From Ophiobolus disseminans (lineage: Eukaryota > Ascomycota > Dothideomycetes > Pleosporales > Phaeosphaeriaceae), in contig MU006238.1 in the NCBI GenBank assembly GCA_010093685.1, positions 314,129 through 378,128 on the forward strand: DNA of 64,000 nucleotides, read 5' to 3'. The position numbers were made by a program, and so were the translations under genes. Numbering within the stretch: position 1 is the stretch's first letter; the number at the start of each line of letters is the position of its first letter. Shown piece after piece: positions 34,101 to 45,533 of this stretch. The notes beneath the pieces were generated by a model. That model had not been told where the DNA came from and made no database searches. It saw nothing but the letters and a program-made list of their open reading frames with translations.

Positions 34101-35981
34101 ATGAGTACCCACCCATCACCGCCTGTCAAAAAACAGGAGCCAGAACAGTTTTGGGTTCGTTGGGGCCACAAATTTAGTAAACTCCGGGTCGTTTCTAGTG
34201 TCTACAAACCTCTCAAACCCAGACACATCCGCATACTCGAACTTGAGACCGGCGGCTTTGACGATCCTCTCCGAGGACGGTTCATCATCACCTCCTTCAG
34301 CAGCCGCATCAATCAAAAGTACGATGCTTTGTCGTATATGTGGGGAAACCATACGCCTGTTGATACCATCACCATAGCTGGCGTAGCAGTGCCAATTGCT
34401 GCAAACCTTGCGGCAGCACTAAAGTATCTGAGACAGTACGAGGTGCCAAAACGGCTGAAGATATGGGTCGATGCGGTATGCATAAATCAAGAAGACCTAG
34501 ATGAGCGGGGACATCAAGTTGCCATGATGCGGTTAGTCTATCGGAACGCGAATTGCGTCCGGATATGGATCCGTGAGCCCATCAAAGAGGACAGTCCGGC
34601 CGTTGCTGCCCTGCAGACCTTTGAGATGCCGCTAACAAACAATTCTGAGATTGCCAAGGCATGTCTTGGAACTGATGCGACCTTTTGGGATCCTGTAATA
34701 CCTATCTTTCAAAATCGGTACTGGAATCGAATATGGATACAACAAGAGATACTGAGTGCAAGACGACTTCAACTCCATTGCATGAACGTTACTTTCCCGG
34801 GATCATCTATCGCATACTTTTTCGAAGCACTTTGGCTACTGTTCAAGGCTATTCGTGACCAACCCGAATTCGAGCCCTGGTGGCACAGATTTGCAAGGTT
34901 GACTACCGGCCACAATTTTGCGTTCTATCAACTATATGATTCCCTCATCAAGAAGCAACCATGCAAAAACTTGATCAACCTCTTGTATATGTGCAACCTT
35001 GTAGAGGCAGGCGAACTCCCAGACCGCGTCTACGCTCTCATGCACCTCGCAAATGACTACAAGGAGGGGGATATCGTTGTCGATTACAAGAACGAAGATG
35101 TCAAGGTCATGCTCCAGGCTGCTATTCACCACATCACTTGCCACCAAAACCTTGAATTTTTGGACCAAAGTTTTTTGAAGGACTCGACGGCTACTACCCA
35201 TGAACGCTACAATCTTGCACTTAAACCGACCTGGATTCCGAACGCATGGTACGGAATTGACCTTGGTGCGTCAGAGGATCTTTATGTCAATTCCAGAAAC
35301 CCGGCGCACGAAGACTCTCCTCACAGCTGCTCCCCGCATTCTGTTGATATCGAAACATTACAGCTTTGTGTTCGTGGTGTCAAGATTGATATTGTTCAGT
35401 GTCTTTATGGACATGGTGAGTATCCAACAACGAGCGTATCACAATTCTGGTCCTCGTCGCTGGGGATGTATCTGCAGGACGTTTTGGACGCGAACTGGAC
35501 AGAAATGCGGCTGGATATATGCAAAGCCATCGTTACTCCTTACAACATTCTCCCCTGGGATGTGAGGACTGCTTTAATCCACTTCCACGAACTAAGTCAA
35601 GACTCCTCGTTCGCCGAGTGCATCATTGGTGATGGATTCGCGGGCATTGTCCCCCATTTGACTTTAGTACCATCCAGTTTATTAGTTGTACTGGGGCATG
35701 TCTTGGACAACATTTCTGGGAGGGCACTCATTCATACGAAAGAGGGACTGCATGGATTAATACCAGATTGCGATATCCTCGAGGGTGACGAGGTCTGGTA
35801 TCTCCTTGGATGCTCTTTTCCCGTCCTTCTAAGAAGGCAGAATAACGGAACGTATTGGCACATCTGCTCCGCGCGCATTCCTGGCCTAGAAGGTCACAAG
35901 GATCTGCACCGCCTCAGAACTGAAAGTCTGCCTGGCGATAGATTCGGAGAGTGGATGATCGAAGACATTAAGCTCGAATAA
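34101..35981 (+). CDS. HET-domain protein, 626 aa
   Basis: Second heterokaryon-incompatibility protein, single exon. The start at MSTHPSPPVKK was chosen because the frame upstream (from 33924) is low-complexity and Cys-rich and reads like leader. HET blocks: KYDALSYMWGN, KIWVDAVCINQEDLDERGHQ, MMRLVYRNANCVRIWI, RIWIQQEILSARR, then DRVYALMHLANDYKEGD. Later conserved segments (VRGVKIDIVQ, FWSSSLGMYLQD, GDEVWYLLGCSFPVLLRRQ, GEWMIEDIKLE) match the HET gene at 12175 throughout, so the two are paralogues 22 kb apart. This copy lacks both the intron and the acidic tract of the other. Confidence 0.92.
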   Translation: MSTHPSPPVKKQEPEQFWVRWGHKFSKLRVVSSVYKPLKPRHIRILELETGGFDDPLRGRFIITSFSSRINQKYDALSYMWGNHTPVDTITIAGVAVPIAANLAAALKYLRQYEVPKRLKIWVDAVCINQEDLDERGHQVAMMRLVYRNANCVRIWIREPIKEDSPAVAALQTFEMPLTNNSEIAKACLGTDATFWDPVIPIFQNRYWNRIWIQQEILSARRLQLHCMNVTFPGSSIAYFFEALWLLFKAIRDQPEFEPWWHRFARLTTGHNFAFYQLYDSLIKKQPCKNLINLLYMCNLVEAGELPDRVYALMHLANDYKEGDIVVDYKNEDVKVMLQAAIHHITCHQNLEFLDQSFLKDSTATTHERYNLALKPTWIPNAWYGIDLGASEDLYVNSRNPAHEDSPHSCSPHSVDIETLQLCVRGVKIDIVQCLYGHGEYPTTSVSQFWSSSLGMYLQDVLDANWTEMRLDICKAIVTPYNILPWDVRTALIHFHELSQDSSFAECIIGDGFAGIVPHLTLVPSSLLVVLGHVLDNISGRALIHTKEGLHGLIPDCDILEGDEVWYLLGCSFPVLLRRQNNGTYWHICSARIPGLEGHKDLHRLRTESLPGDRFGEWMIEDIKLE

Positions 35982-36886
35982 CCGCCTTTGTCGTTGAACG
36001 ACATCAACCCCCGTGCGCGTTGCAATCAAGTCCGATGACCTGATTCTACTGCGACTCAACCTGCCAGTCACAAATGGGGAACGGCAGCGCGACTCGAGCA
36101 AATGAGCCAAAATAACGACAACATCTCCAACACGTACAAAGATACTTATAAATGTACAGTAAGACGACAAATTCTCCAACCTGCTGTATTATCCACGAAC
36201 TAACATATCCTGAGGGCCTGTGGCTTCCGCGAGCAACTACATCCCTTTGATCTTGATGGCAGAGGCTCTACCCACCGATCTTTTTAGCTCTAGTTCTGAG
36301 TCGTCGTCTCAGTCTGGGGCATGAAATCTAATGGGAACATGAGCTTGCAAAAGGACTGGGACCATCTGGTCACTAACTTTTATTGTGTCTAGCGTGTCTT
36401 CATTGCTTCAATTCGAGGATGCGAAACATATTGAATGAATTCACCAACGATCGGTAATAGCTATTTGCTTTGTTAGCGTTCGAAGAATTTTGAGTTTTAG
36501 ATTGGACTGGCGAGGCTGGACTAATTCGCGGCCGAAAGGCGCAAGGCTGTTCGCTTAACGTTGCCTTACGCCCCGTTTCGCCTTGTTGGCTGACGCATGC
36601 AGATTGTGCTTACACATCTGAACTTGTTTCGCGTCTCGCGATATACGCTTGGACCGACACCCGAGAACTTACGCAAGCATGCGGCACGACTGTTGGGCGT
36701 TATATGTATAAAGCGATGGCGATCACCAGGTGGAATGGAAGCCATAAACACTCAACAACACTCCGTTTCAGCTTTGTTTCCATTCGCCATCTGGATCACG
36801 CTATACCATAAAACCTAGAGACTCGTATCGAATTCGCACCTACTTTATCTCCGTGGCCGCAAATTCTCCGTTTTCGCGCATTCGAA
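35982..36886. other. Intergenic
   Basis: About 0.9 kb, no gene supported. The 3' part is the promoter of the oxidoreductase gene. Confidence 0.4.
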
Positions 36887-37894
36887 ATGGCGACTATGAA
36901 AGGATGGCTCTTCCAAGCTTCATCCGGACCCTTCGTGAAAAACCTCTCCATCCCCACCGCAGGCATTCCCGTCCCACCCATCAAAGATACCGAAATTCTC
37001 GTTCGTAACCTCAGCACAACACTCAACCCCATCGACTACAAGCTCGCGGAACTCGGCTTCATCTCAAAGCTTATCTTCCGCTCACCAATCACACCGGGCC
37101 TCGACATTTGCGGCACAGTCGTCCAAGTCGGAAGCAAAGTAACAAACTACAAGATCAACGACAAAGTATACGGCTCCCTAGGCCCAGTGGCTAAACATGG
37201 CTCGCTCGCGCAATTCGTGCCCATCGCGGAAAATGCAGTCGCGCTGGCACCGGAGGGATTAAAGTCAGACGACGTGGTCGCAACGGGTTGTGTTGCAGCC
37301 ACAAGTTACGCCGCTCTCAAGCCGTACGTCAAGCCTGGCGATAAAGTCTTTATCAACGGCGGATCCGGCGGCACGGGTGTTATGGCGATTCAAATTGCTA
37401 AGAACCTTGGGGCAGATGTTACGACGTCATGCTCGAGCGCAAACGTGGAGCTATGTAAGAGTCTAGGAGCGGATACGGTGCTTGACTATAAAAAAGGCGA
37501 CATTGTCGCACAACTCAAGGATCAGGGCGCAGTATTCGATCACGTTGTGGACAACATCGGTGTTCCGGCAAATTTATACCACGCCTCGAGCGCGTTCTTG
37601 CAGCCGCAGGGCAAGTTTATTCAGGTCGGGTTGGGGATGAATTTCGCTGGCACCAGACAGGCGGTCGGCAATAAGCTTGCTAGTCTCTGGGCGTGGGGAA
37701 AAAGAGAGTGGATTTTTGTGGCGCCACCGTCGGAGTTGCATACGACGTATGTGCAGCTTGCGGAGTGGATGCAGCAGGGCAAGTTGCGCGCCGTTGTTGA
37801 CTCGACATTTGAGTTTGAGGAGTTGCCGAGGGCGTATGAGCGGTTGAAGACTGGCAGGGCGAAGGGGAAGGTGGTGGTTCATATCCAGGAGTAA
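36887..37894 (+). CDS. Quinone oxidoreductase-like MDR protein, 335 aa
   Basis: Medium-chain dehydrogenase/reductase of the zeta-crystallin/quinone oxidoreductase or enoyl-reductase group, NADPH-dependent and without zinc. The N-terminal GroES-like fold (VRNLSTTLNPIDYKLAELG, PGLDICGTVVQVG) is followed by the nucleotide fold with VFINGGSGGTGVMAIQIAKN and LGADTVLDYKKGDI. No zinc-binding Cys/His set is present. A single exon of usual length. It may have belonged to the neighbouring P450/FAD-oxidase group, but nothing in the sequence proves this. Confidence 0.88.
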   Translation: MATMKGWLFQASSGPFVKNLSIPTAGIPVPPIKDTEILVRNLSTTLNPIDYKLAELGFISKLIFRSPITPGLDICGTVVQVGSKVTNYKINDKVYGSLGPVAKHGSLAQFVPIAENAVALAPEGLKSDDVVATGCVAATSYAALKPYVKPGDKVFINGGSGGTGVMAIQIAKNLGADVTTSCSSANVELCKSLGADTVLDYKKGDIVAQLKDQGAVFDHVVDNIGVPANLYHASSAFLQPQGKFIQVGLGMNFAGTRQAVGNKLASLWAWGKREWIFVAPPSELHTTYVQLAEWMQQGKLRAVVDSTFEFEELPRAYERLKTGRAKGKVVVHIQE

Positions 37895-39501
37895 TGTTTG
37901 TTTGAGGAGTTGAATGGGTAGACTTGTACATCTTACTTCCAAATGGTAGCGAGGTCAGCTACGCTTTCGGGCGTTGAAGTAGGAAGCAACTTAGTGTCGA
38001 GAGTAATGATATAATCCCTGCATTCAGAGCTCTTTACTGCCCAGGTGGCTCCGACATCAATATGATCGCTTTGTGAATGAATCTGATCCTCGCCGAGGAG
38101 TCAGGTTAGGAAGGATTGAGGAGACCCTACTCATTGCGTCGTCCGTATAGCCGGGCAGCAGCGGTCCACCGAAATCACGGCGGCCGCAATTGTCGCTGCC
38201 ACTGTCCGCACAAAATCATGCAAACTATCGCCGTTGTTGACGCACCATCGGTGCTCGCACTGAGTGCGCTTCCGACAATTAGTGATTCGAAGGAGAAAAT
38301 TGGTTAGTGTGTCCTGATTTAGACCAAACACTAGAGAAGTAGTTTCAGATTGGATCTGCTGCTCTTCGACCACTTTCATCGCTCATGCAGTAACACTAAA
38401 CCCAGTGTAATATTTGAAGTATTAGAGCTTATCACCCAGTCTATACATATGTTTCCCAGTGGTCTTCGCTAGGTATCTCGTGGCCACCAATGGCCCAGTA
38501 GACTTTTGCGACATGTACAGAAAACGATCTTCTCTTCAGTATGCGCGCCGCAAAATGCGTATGTGCTATGAAAGACAAAATGAGGAAAGGGGTGGGCGGG
38601 ATCTACCGAACGCTAGCCGTTTTTGGACATCAAGGAAAAAGTTTGTTCACCTTAGCACCACACCAATACCACATACAATCCCGGCACTCTCTCTGAACTA
38701 TGCATTAAAATTCCAGACCTCCATGCCATCTCGTATCGAAACGTGCTCTTCAGTCGTCGCAAGCATTTCCACGATCTGGTCTCCACTTGACGTGGGCCCA
38801 CAACGTCATACGTGTTCTTTTCATCCTCTGTCCATGATAGAATTGTCAGGCCACGATGACAAGAGTCTACCATTTGACCAGCTCCGAAGCGGCTCCGAGC
38901 ACCTGCAGAATGTACAATGATATGGCCAGCCACCGTCGAATACCATGCCCGTTCCCCATGAGGGACGCCGTGTCCTGCCCCGCCTCCGCCGTCCCAGCAT
39001 TTGGGAACATTCCGCAAAGGATCAACCTGGTCACAACTCGTCCACCTGATGGGAACTGTATGTGGGACAGCTAACTTTTGAGCGCACTCCACGATTGGCT
39101 GTACATGCCTGTGTAAGCACATCTCGTGCATTTGATTGGACAAGAAGCCATCTATAAAAAGTGGGGATGGCTCAAACTTTACGGGAATACCACTGTGCCG
39201 TAGCACGGACGAACACTAAAGCGGAGAAGTTGACGTCGAGTCGGAGCTCGCGCTGAGAGTCCGCCGACCTTCGGTCTTGAAGTGGCGTTTAACATCCCGA
39301 TGTTTGACGAAATGAGTCCTGCGAAGCATGGTTCTGTAGTCACGATGAAGTACAAATTGTGGTCGAAGAAGCGCAAGGCTTTGCACGTCGTTCTCAGGAC
39401 AAGGCGCTTTTGTCGAGCTTGAGTCTAACTTACTCCGTCATCTGTTACTTCATCTTACCGATCTTGCCGTATCGGAATCAGGTCTCAGTCAGAGAAAGGC
39501 A
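37895..39501. other. Intergenic
   Basis: About 1.6 kb. A 184-codon minus-strand frame (38652-39206) and several others lack motifs and have unlikely composition. I see no gene, repeat array or RNA signature. Confidence 0.4.
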
Positions 39502-41260
39502 ATGTATATCCTCGTACTACCACTTCTCCTGTTGGGCCTATGGCTTCTTGCTATCTTTATTCAGGGACTTCGAAACCCTCTCTCTCACGTGCCGGGCCCA
39601 TGGTACTCAAAATGGACTTCCATGGTCTTGATGTATCACTGGCTACGCGGTCGACGAGCGTCTTACGTCAATTGTCTCCATGAGACACACGGTTCGTCTT
39701 TACAAGATACTTCACTGAACGACACTGGTTCTAAACAAATTATCATAGGCAAAGTAGTTCGCATCAGTCCCTCCGAGGTAGACTTTGCTTCGATCTCCGG
39801 CGCAAAGCGAGTCCATGCCTTCGTCCGCCCGTTTCCTAAAGCCCGAATGTACGACACCTTTAGATCTGCAAATGGCGCTGTGAATGTCTTCGGTACACGA
39901 GATGTAGATGTCCATGCACGCCATCGGAGGCTGCTCTCTTCAGCAATTTCAGAAGCGAGTCTAAAGAACGTCGAGCATATCGTACACCAGCGAGCTGAAC
40001 TAGCTGTAGAAAAGATTGGGCTGGAGACGAAGCAAGGAGGGGCAGCAGATGTCATGAAGTGGTGGCTCTACTTTAGCACCGACGTGATTGGCGAGGTAAG
40101 TCGTGTAAGCGCGAACTGCTTGTGGGGTATAAACTAACTTCTTTCCTACACCATTGTAGTTGACTTTTGGCGACAGCTTCAGAATGCTGGAACAGGGCAA
40201 GGTGAGAACAATTTCGATTTACTGGAACACATTGTGGCCATCTTCTGGGATGTCTTTGATACATCGCGTACTAATATTATCCACAGAAAAACCAATACGT
40301 GCACGATCTTCAAAACTTGGCTCAAAGAGTTAGGATTCGCATCGCCTTCCCAAATATTATCAAACTTGCATCCTACATCCCGCTTCCGCTCTTCACTGAA
40401 GCATATGCGTCGGTGCAGCGCATGGGCTCTTACGCCGAGCAGTCCATTCACCGCTACGAAAATATCATTGCAGCGCAACCGAATAACCCCAAGCCCACAC
40501 TGTTCACAAAGTTGTTCAATGTGAACGAGGAAACAATGCCCAAGGCAAACATCGTGGCTAATGCGCAAGCATACATCACTGCGGGCAGCGATACAACGGC
40601 GCATACTCTGACGTATCTAGTATGGGCGGTATGTCGCGAACCTAGTATCAGAGCGAGACTCGCAAAGGAAGTTGCGGACCTTCCGGATAGGTACCAAGAT
40701 GAAGACCTGAAAGCACTTCCGTTTTTGAACCAGGTCATCCAGGAAACGTTGAGGTTGTACGCTGCTGCACCAGCGCATTTGCCAAGGGAAGTCCCACCAG
40801 CTGGAAGCGAGATTGACGGATACTGGATGCCTGGCGGCACGGACGTGCAGACGCAGGCGTATAGTATGCACAGGGACCCTATCGTCTACCCAGCTCCAGA
40901 GCAGTGAGTTGAACGACCGGATACTCCATCCAGTATAAAAAGCTAATCGCAACAGGTTCAATCCCTCGAGGTGGGAAGCCCCGTCAAAAGACATGAAGGA
41001 TGCTTGGATGCCATTTGGCGGTGGTGCACGAGGTTTGTTTACTCTAACCCACGTCAGGTCTCTTCACTGACGCAATCGCAGTGTGTATCGGACTGCATCT
41101 TGCGCTAATGGAGCTGCGCATCGCTACTACGAAGTTATTCCGGATGCATCCAAATGCCAGAGTTTCGACTCTGCGGGGCTTTTGCGACGACGATATGGAG
41201 CAAGTCATTTACTTCCTGATGTATCCGAAGAACAAACGCTGCCTCATTCAAGCAAGTTGA
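39502..41260 (+). CDS. Cytochrome P450 monooxygenase, 483 aa
   Basis: Microsomal heme-thiolate monooxygenase. Exons 39502-39691, 39749-40095, 40160-40201, 40287-40903, 40956-41032 and 41082-41260 (1452 nt, 483 aa). The N-terminal anchor is MYILVLPLLLLGLWLLAIFI, then the hinge HVPGPW. I-helix AYITAGSDTTAHTLTYL, K-helix ETLRLY (about residue 345), PERF-like FNPSRW and the heme loop FGGGARVCIG (about 420), whose Cys is just after the last splice. All catalytic elements are intact. The sequence resembles the fungal pisatin-demethylase/benzoate-hydroxylase-like P450s used in detoxification and secondary metabolism. The substrate cannot be inferred. Confidence 0.93.
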
Positions 41261-41784
41261 ATATTCTCTTGTATCCTGAGGATTGCTTACGATCGCGCGG
41301 AAAATCGGTGTGCTCCTCAAACTTATCTTTCACGGACTCTTCGAAGAACGTCAAGGAAGAGGGATCGTATGTCTCTCTTTTGTGCTTCGCGTGTCAAAAC
41401 CCGCAACTCTCCGTAGTGTGCTACAACAAGTAAGCACACATGAGTGTACACTCGTTCGCAAATTCATATATGGCATACTTTGAGCCTTTCGCTCGAGCAG
41501 CTTCTCGCCTTAGGCAGAATATGTTTGATGCTTAATGTCCGTCTTTTTTGATGAGGTCAACTCCTCTAGGCGCTATAGCAGTGGGACGGGGAACAACTCG
41601 TGCATCGCCGCAGCGGCGCAGTGACGCGGGTGGTTTATCATTGACGGAGGCAACAGGCAAAGTAACCTTACGGCACAGCTGCGGGGTCGTCTCTGCCTGG
41701 TTCAACAGTCGGAAACATATCGAGTGAACATCACCCAGTAGCACATCTTCAACGTCTTTTCCTACATCAACCTTCGACAACATT
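41261..41784. other. Intergenic
   Basis: No gene. The frame of the following FAD-oxidase remnant is open from about 41668 but has no ATG I can assign. Confidence 0.4.
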
Positions 41785-43345
41785 CAGCAAACCAGAACAG
41801 GGGGCTATCAAAGCTATTGAAGGGATCTCGAGTGGTCTGGTCGTCCTCCCAGGTACTCAATCCTACGACAAGATTATCAAGTCTTACTTCACAGAGCTCG
41901 AACGAGAGCTCAAGCTGGCTTGTTTCATAACGCCAAAGTCAGCAAACGACGTGGCAGCCATCATAAAATGTCTCAAACCCTTTGCAGAGAGTCTGAAATC
42001 CAAACTTTCGATATGTGGCGCCGGTCAACAAGCGACGCCCGTGGTTGAAAACGCCCACGGCGGCCTCACCATTCACCTTCAAGACATCCAGGGTGTTGAG
42101 GTAGACACAAAAAGAAAGATCGTGTCTATTGCCGCAGGGGAAAAGATGGGCCGTGTCTACGAAGCAGCGACTGCTCTGAAATTCGGAGTTGCGGGTAACC
42201 GACACTCCAGTGGCGGCATCGGAGGAGACGCCGTGCAAGGTGAGTGACAAACTCGGGGACCCGTCTTCATGGTGAAGCTTTCCATTCGTATCTTCATAGA
42301 TGGGCTGTCGTGCTTCTCGTACGAACGTGGGTTTATCTGCGACGATGTGGTTAACTATGAAGTCGTCCTTGCAAGTGGGGAGATTGTGAACGCCAACGCG
42401 GAGACTAATGCAAACCTCTGGGCTGCATTGAAAGGTGGCGGGAGTAGCTTTGGAATTGCGACGCCATTCGACGTCCGGATCTTTGAGTTGAACGAGATGT
42501 GGGGTGGCAAGATCTTCTACTTTCAACCTAGCTTTCCCGCACAAATCAAGCGCCTCGTCGACTATCTGCACGACCCGAGCCCGGAGACGAACGAGCCCGG
42601 AGACGAACATTCACGTATGTCTTAGCCTTGGATACGCTGCGGCCCTTGGAGATATTCTGTGTATGAACGACATCTCTTGCACCTCTCCAAGGAAGCCAAA
42701 GGCACTTGAGGCTTTCGTGGACGTCCAGCCTCAGATCAACCAGATGAACACCCTGCGTGTTGCGAACCTGAAGGATTTTACGGACGAAGCTTGCTCTGGA
42801 GCATCTCCAAACAGGTAGTCAAGTCAAGCATGTGCTAATTGCAACACACTAATAGTAACCAGGGTGGTCAAGATGACTAGAACGGTCAAGACAGACACCA
42901 GCATTCTCGAGTATGCGGCCAAAGCGTTTCGCGAATCTTTCAAACAGCTGAAGCACATGAACAACATCCTGTTCTCGGTCACCTTCGAGCCAATACCCAT
43001 TTCCATGATCGAGCAATCAAATGCTCGTGGACAAAACGCGCTCGGTCTCAAGCCGTCTGACGGTCCCCTCATTGTGATTTTGTTCTACACTTCGTGGGAT
43101 GATGCCACCGACACGAAAAAGTTTACGAGGTCAACAAAATGGCTCCCAAGCAGATCGATGCTGAGCCTGAAGGAAAGAATGTGGCTGCTTCTTACCGATA
43201 CCTGAACTACGCGTTCACGTACCAAGATGCTATCGTTTCGTATGGTAGCGATAGTAAGGATAGGCTGCGTGGTGTTAGTGCGACATGTGATCTAGATGGC
43301 TTCTTTCAGGCGGTAGGCGCTGATCCATTCAAGCTCTCAAAGTGA
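41785..43345 (+). pseudogene. FAD-linked oxidase (BBE-like), disrupted
   Basis: Remnant of a secreted or vesicular FAD-linked oxidoreductase of the 6-hydroxynicotine oxidase/berberine-bridge type. Recognisable pieces in order: VVLPGTQSYDKIIKSYF, CFITPKSANDVAAIIK, GGLTIHLQDIQGVEVD, GVAGNRHSSGGIGG, FICDDVVNYEVVLASGEIVN, LWAALKGGGSSFGIATPF. Introns 42240-42299 and 42815-42862 still splice in frame. It is broken by an exact 16-bp tandem duplication (42577-42592 and 42593-42608) that shifts the frame, and by a 1-nt-type shift at about 43111-43121 in an A-rich run. No start codon or signal peptide is visible upstream. Described as it stands. Confidence 0.85.
42577..42608 (+). repeat. 16-bp exact tandem duplication
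   Basis: GAGCCCGGAGACGAAC occurs twice back to back inside the FAD-oxidase remnant. Sixteen is not a multiple of three, so the copy shifts the frame. Confidence 0.92.
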
Positions 43346-43830
43346 GTCTACCAACCTTCGCACGCAATGAGCGTAAGCAGAGAGCTACAATGCTCGATAA
43401 TACAGATTGTTGAAGGGTGAAATCTCTCTTTCTGTATAGTAGAGAGGTGATTTTTGAGGTCCCCTCTTTCCCTCACCTTGACGCATCGTGCAACAAAGTC
43501 CCTAGATTATTATCGTACATGGAGTTTTAATCTATCAGTCTTGGCAGCCGAAGCATCGTGAGTGTGACCTTCTTACTTCGGTACGGAATGCGACCAATGC
43601 GATGCATACGAAAACGAAGAGTATCGAGCTCATGTAAACTTCTGCATGCATATCGCCGAGGTCGTTCTAGATCAACCGTGTCTAGAGTCGCAAAAGAGTT
43701 TATGGGCTCTTCGGCAAAGTGTATAAAGACTTCAGCATTGTTTGACCCATCTCAAACAAATCAACTCTGGAAACATCTCCCAACATCTGCATTTCTCTCT
43801 GTATTCCTAATCTTCCGCCAAACAGCCACC
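43346..43830. other. Intergenic, promoter of array copy 1
   Basis: No gene. A short leader TTCCGCCAAACAGCCACC precedes the ATG of the first secreted protein gene. Confidence 0.4.
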
Positions 43831-44310
43831 ATGAAGTTCTCCATCGCCACTCTCATTCCTCTTCTCACCATCACCTACGCGTCCCCGCTCACAACCCCCA
43901 ACCTCAACGCTGCCACCGACGCCCTCCTAGCCCGCGACAACAACTGTTACCTTAACTCTGATGCGCTCAAGAACGACCCGCAAGGCTGTGACTCCACGCC
44001 CTTCAGCGGCTCCCGCAAGAAGGACGTTACTGGCGCCTCGCGCTTCGGCGTGAGTTGCACTGCGAAAGGAAAGTCATTCAGGGTTAGTGTCGCTCCCATG
44101 TCGACTTCGGTCATGATGCAGTGTTGACTGAGGATGACAGGGATATACAAAATGGGACTATGTGCCGGGCTGGAACTGCTGGATTTGGGCCGGGTGGACG
44201 CAAGAGGGCTGTGAATGTAAGTCTCGTGGAATCCGAACGCGTTCATTGTCAGTGCTGATGGGGCCACAGCTGGTTTGAGTTACTACGACGACTACAAGAA
44301 ATGTTTGTAA
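43831..44310 (+). CDS. Small secreted cysteine-rich protein, array copy 1
   Basis: Exons 43831-44082, 44141-44216 and 44270-44310 (122 aa). Signal peptide MKFSIATLIPLLTITYA, a short pro-region ending LLARDNN (basic site suited to Kex2-like cleavage), then a mature domain with six Cys. Signature: RFGVSCTAKG, KWDYVPGWNCW, EGCESGLSYYDDYKKCL. I do not recognise a named domain. It has the make-up of a fungal effector or antimicrobial-type secreted protein, but function is unknown. It is the only copy with two introns; the last, phase 1, is placed as in copies 2, 3, 5 and 6. First of six same-strand genes in 5.2 kb. Confidence 0.85.
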
Positions 44311-44781
44311 GGCAGTGCGCGCCCGCGTGGGTCGCAAAACATCGCCGTTCGAAGACGTGCTTCGCGTTGTTGGATCTAACTCGGCCGTGCTTTCCGTCTC
44401 GTGTTCATGTAGTCTGCGTTTGTGTAACGACATTGAGAGATAATTGTACACAAGATTTGACACAAGCATGACACTGAGCCTGTGCAGACCTCGTGAGAGA
44501 TATTATGCGACACGACTTGAGTAGGTACTTCCTTTATTTGGTGTGTAATATGTCGAAAAATCTTCTTCCGGTATAATCCGTTGTTCTTACTTTCGGGCCC
44601 AAGTTGCTCGGCGGGATTGCCAGGCCTGCCCAGGTGATAAGTAGTAGGGTGAACTTTTGTATTTTCCAACCATAATTTAGTGATTTTAGAGGAGAAAGTT
44701 TTAAATGCCCACGGCATTCTCATTTTCCACCAAAGAAAGCAGTTGCGCATCTGCCTCTGCATCGAGCAAATCAAGACAAAC

Positions 44782-45186
44782 ATGCAACTCTTTGGTGCAC
44801 TACTCCTCTTCTCTGTTACTATATTTGCAAAGCCAATCGACCATACGGATACTCCTACTAGGTTGGATAAATCTCTACTGCGTCCCGCGGGTAATCAATG
44901 TCAGCTCAGCAGGCCCATAACCGGCTGCTTTACAGAGCCCCATTATCATATAAGCTATCTGCATAGATGTTTTGATCAAAATCACCGCTTTGGCGTGAGC
45001 TGTAAAGCACAGGGTCATGTTGGTGGCCAAGAATGGTATTGCGTTCCTGGATGTAATTGCTGGGTTATCAGTGAATATACGGAATCTAGCTGTGCTGGTA
45101 AGTTTGCTCTCGAAACAACCGAACAAATGATTGACAAGGTGTTAGATGGTGTGAGGTATGAATGGGACTGGAACAAGTGTTTGTGA
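44782..45186 (+). CDS. Small secreted cysteine-rich protein, array copy 2
   Basis: Exons 44782-45097 and 45146-45186 (118 aa). Signal peptide MQLFGALLLFSVTIFA, pro-region, then NQCQLSRPITGC. Family blocks: RFGVSCKAQG, EWYCVPGCNCW, SSCADGVRYEWDWNKCL. There are nine Cys rather than six: extra ones sit in HRCFD, EWYC and PGC. The 48-nt intron is in frame without a stop, so the unspliced message also reads through to the same end. The pro-region lacks the ARDN-type site of the other copies. Confidence 0.82.
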   Translation: MQLFGALLLFSVTIFAKPIDHTDTPTRLDKSLLRPAGNQCQLSRPITGCFTEPHYHISYLHRCFDQNHRFGVSCKAQGHVGGQEWYCVPGCNCWVISEYTESSCAGKFALETTEQMIDKVLDGVRYEWDWNKCL

Positions 45187-45533
45187 GATAGCTTACTCAG
45201 GAGTAAAGTGGTTAAATGGAACGGCGTGGGATCCTTGTTGTCCGACCCGTTCACCGGAGAACGGCAGACTTACGGATGTCAACGTGGATTCCCGCCTGAG
45301 CAGCCGCAGGATTCATGTGGCAAGTTGGTCGGTCACGACGATTTTTGCTGTTCACGTTAGTTTGCTATTTCATGGAACAACTTAACTATCTTGCAGCTTA
45401 GAGAAAGGGCATTGTTTGCTGCTCGGGAAGGCTACTTATGTAGAAATTTTAGCTTAAAGATATATGAACATACTCAATATCCATCTTCTTGCAATATCCA
45501 TCCACCAACAATTCGCTTCCAATTATTGCCACC

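Noticed and set aside
38652..39206. 184-codon minus-strand frame as a gene
   Set aside because: No family motif, irregular composition, no splice or start context.
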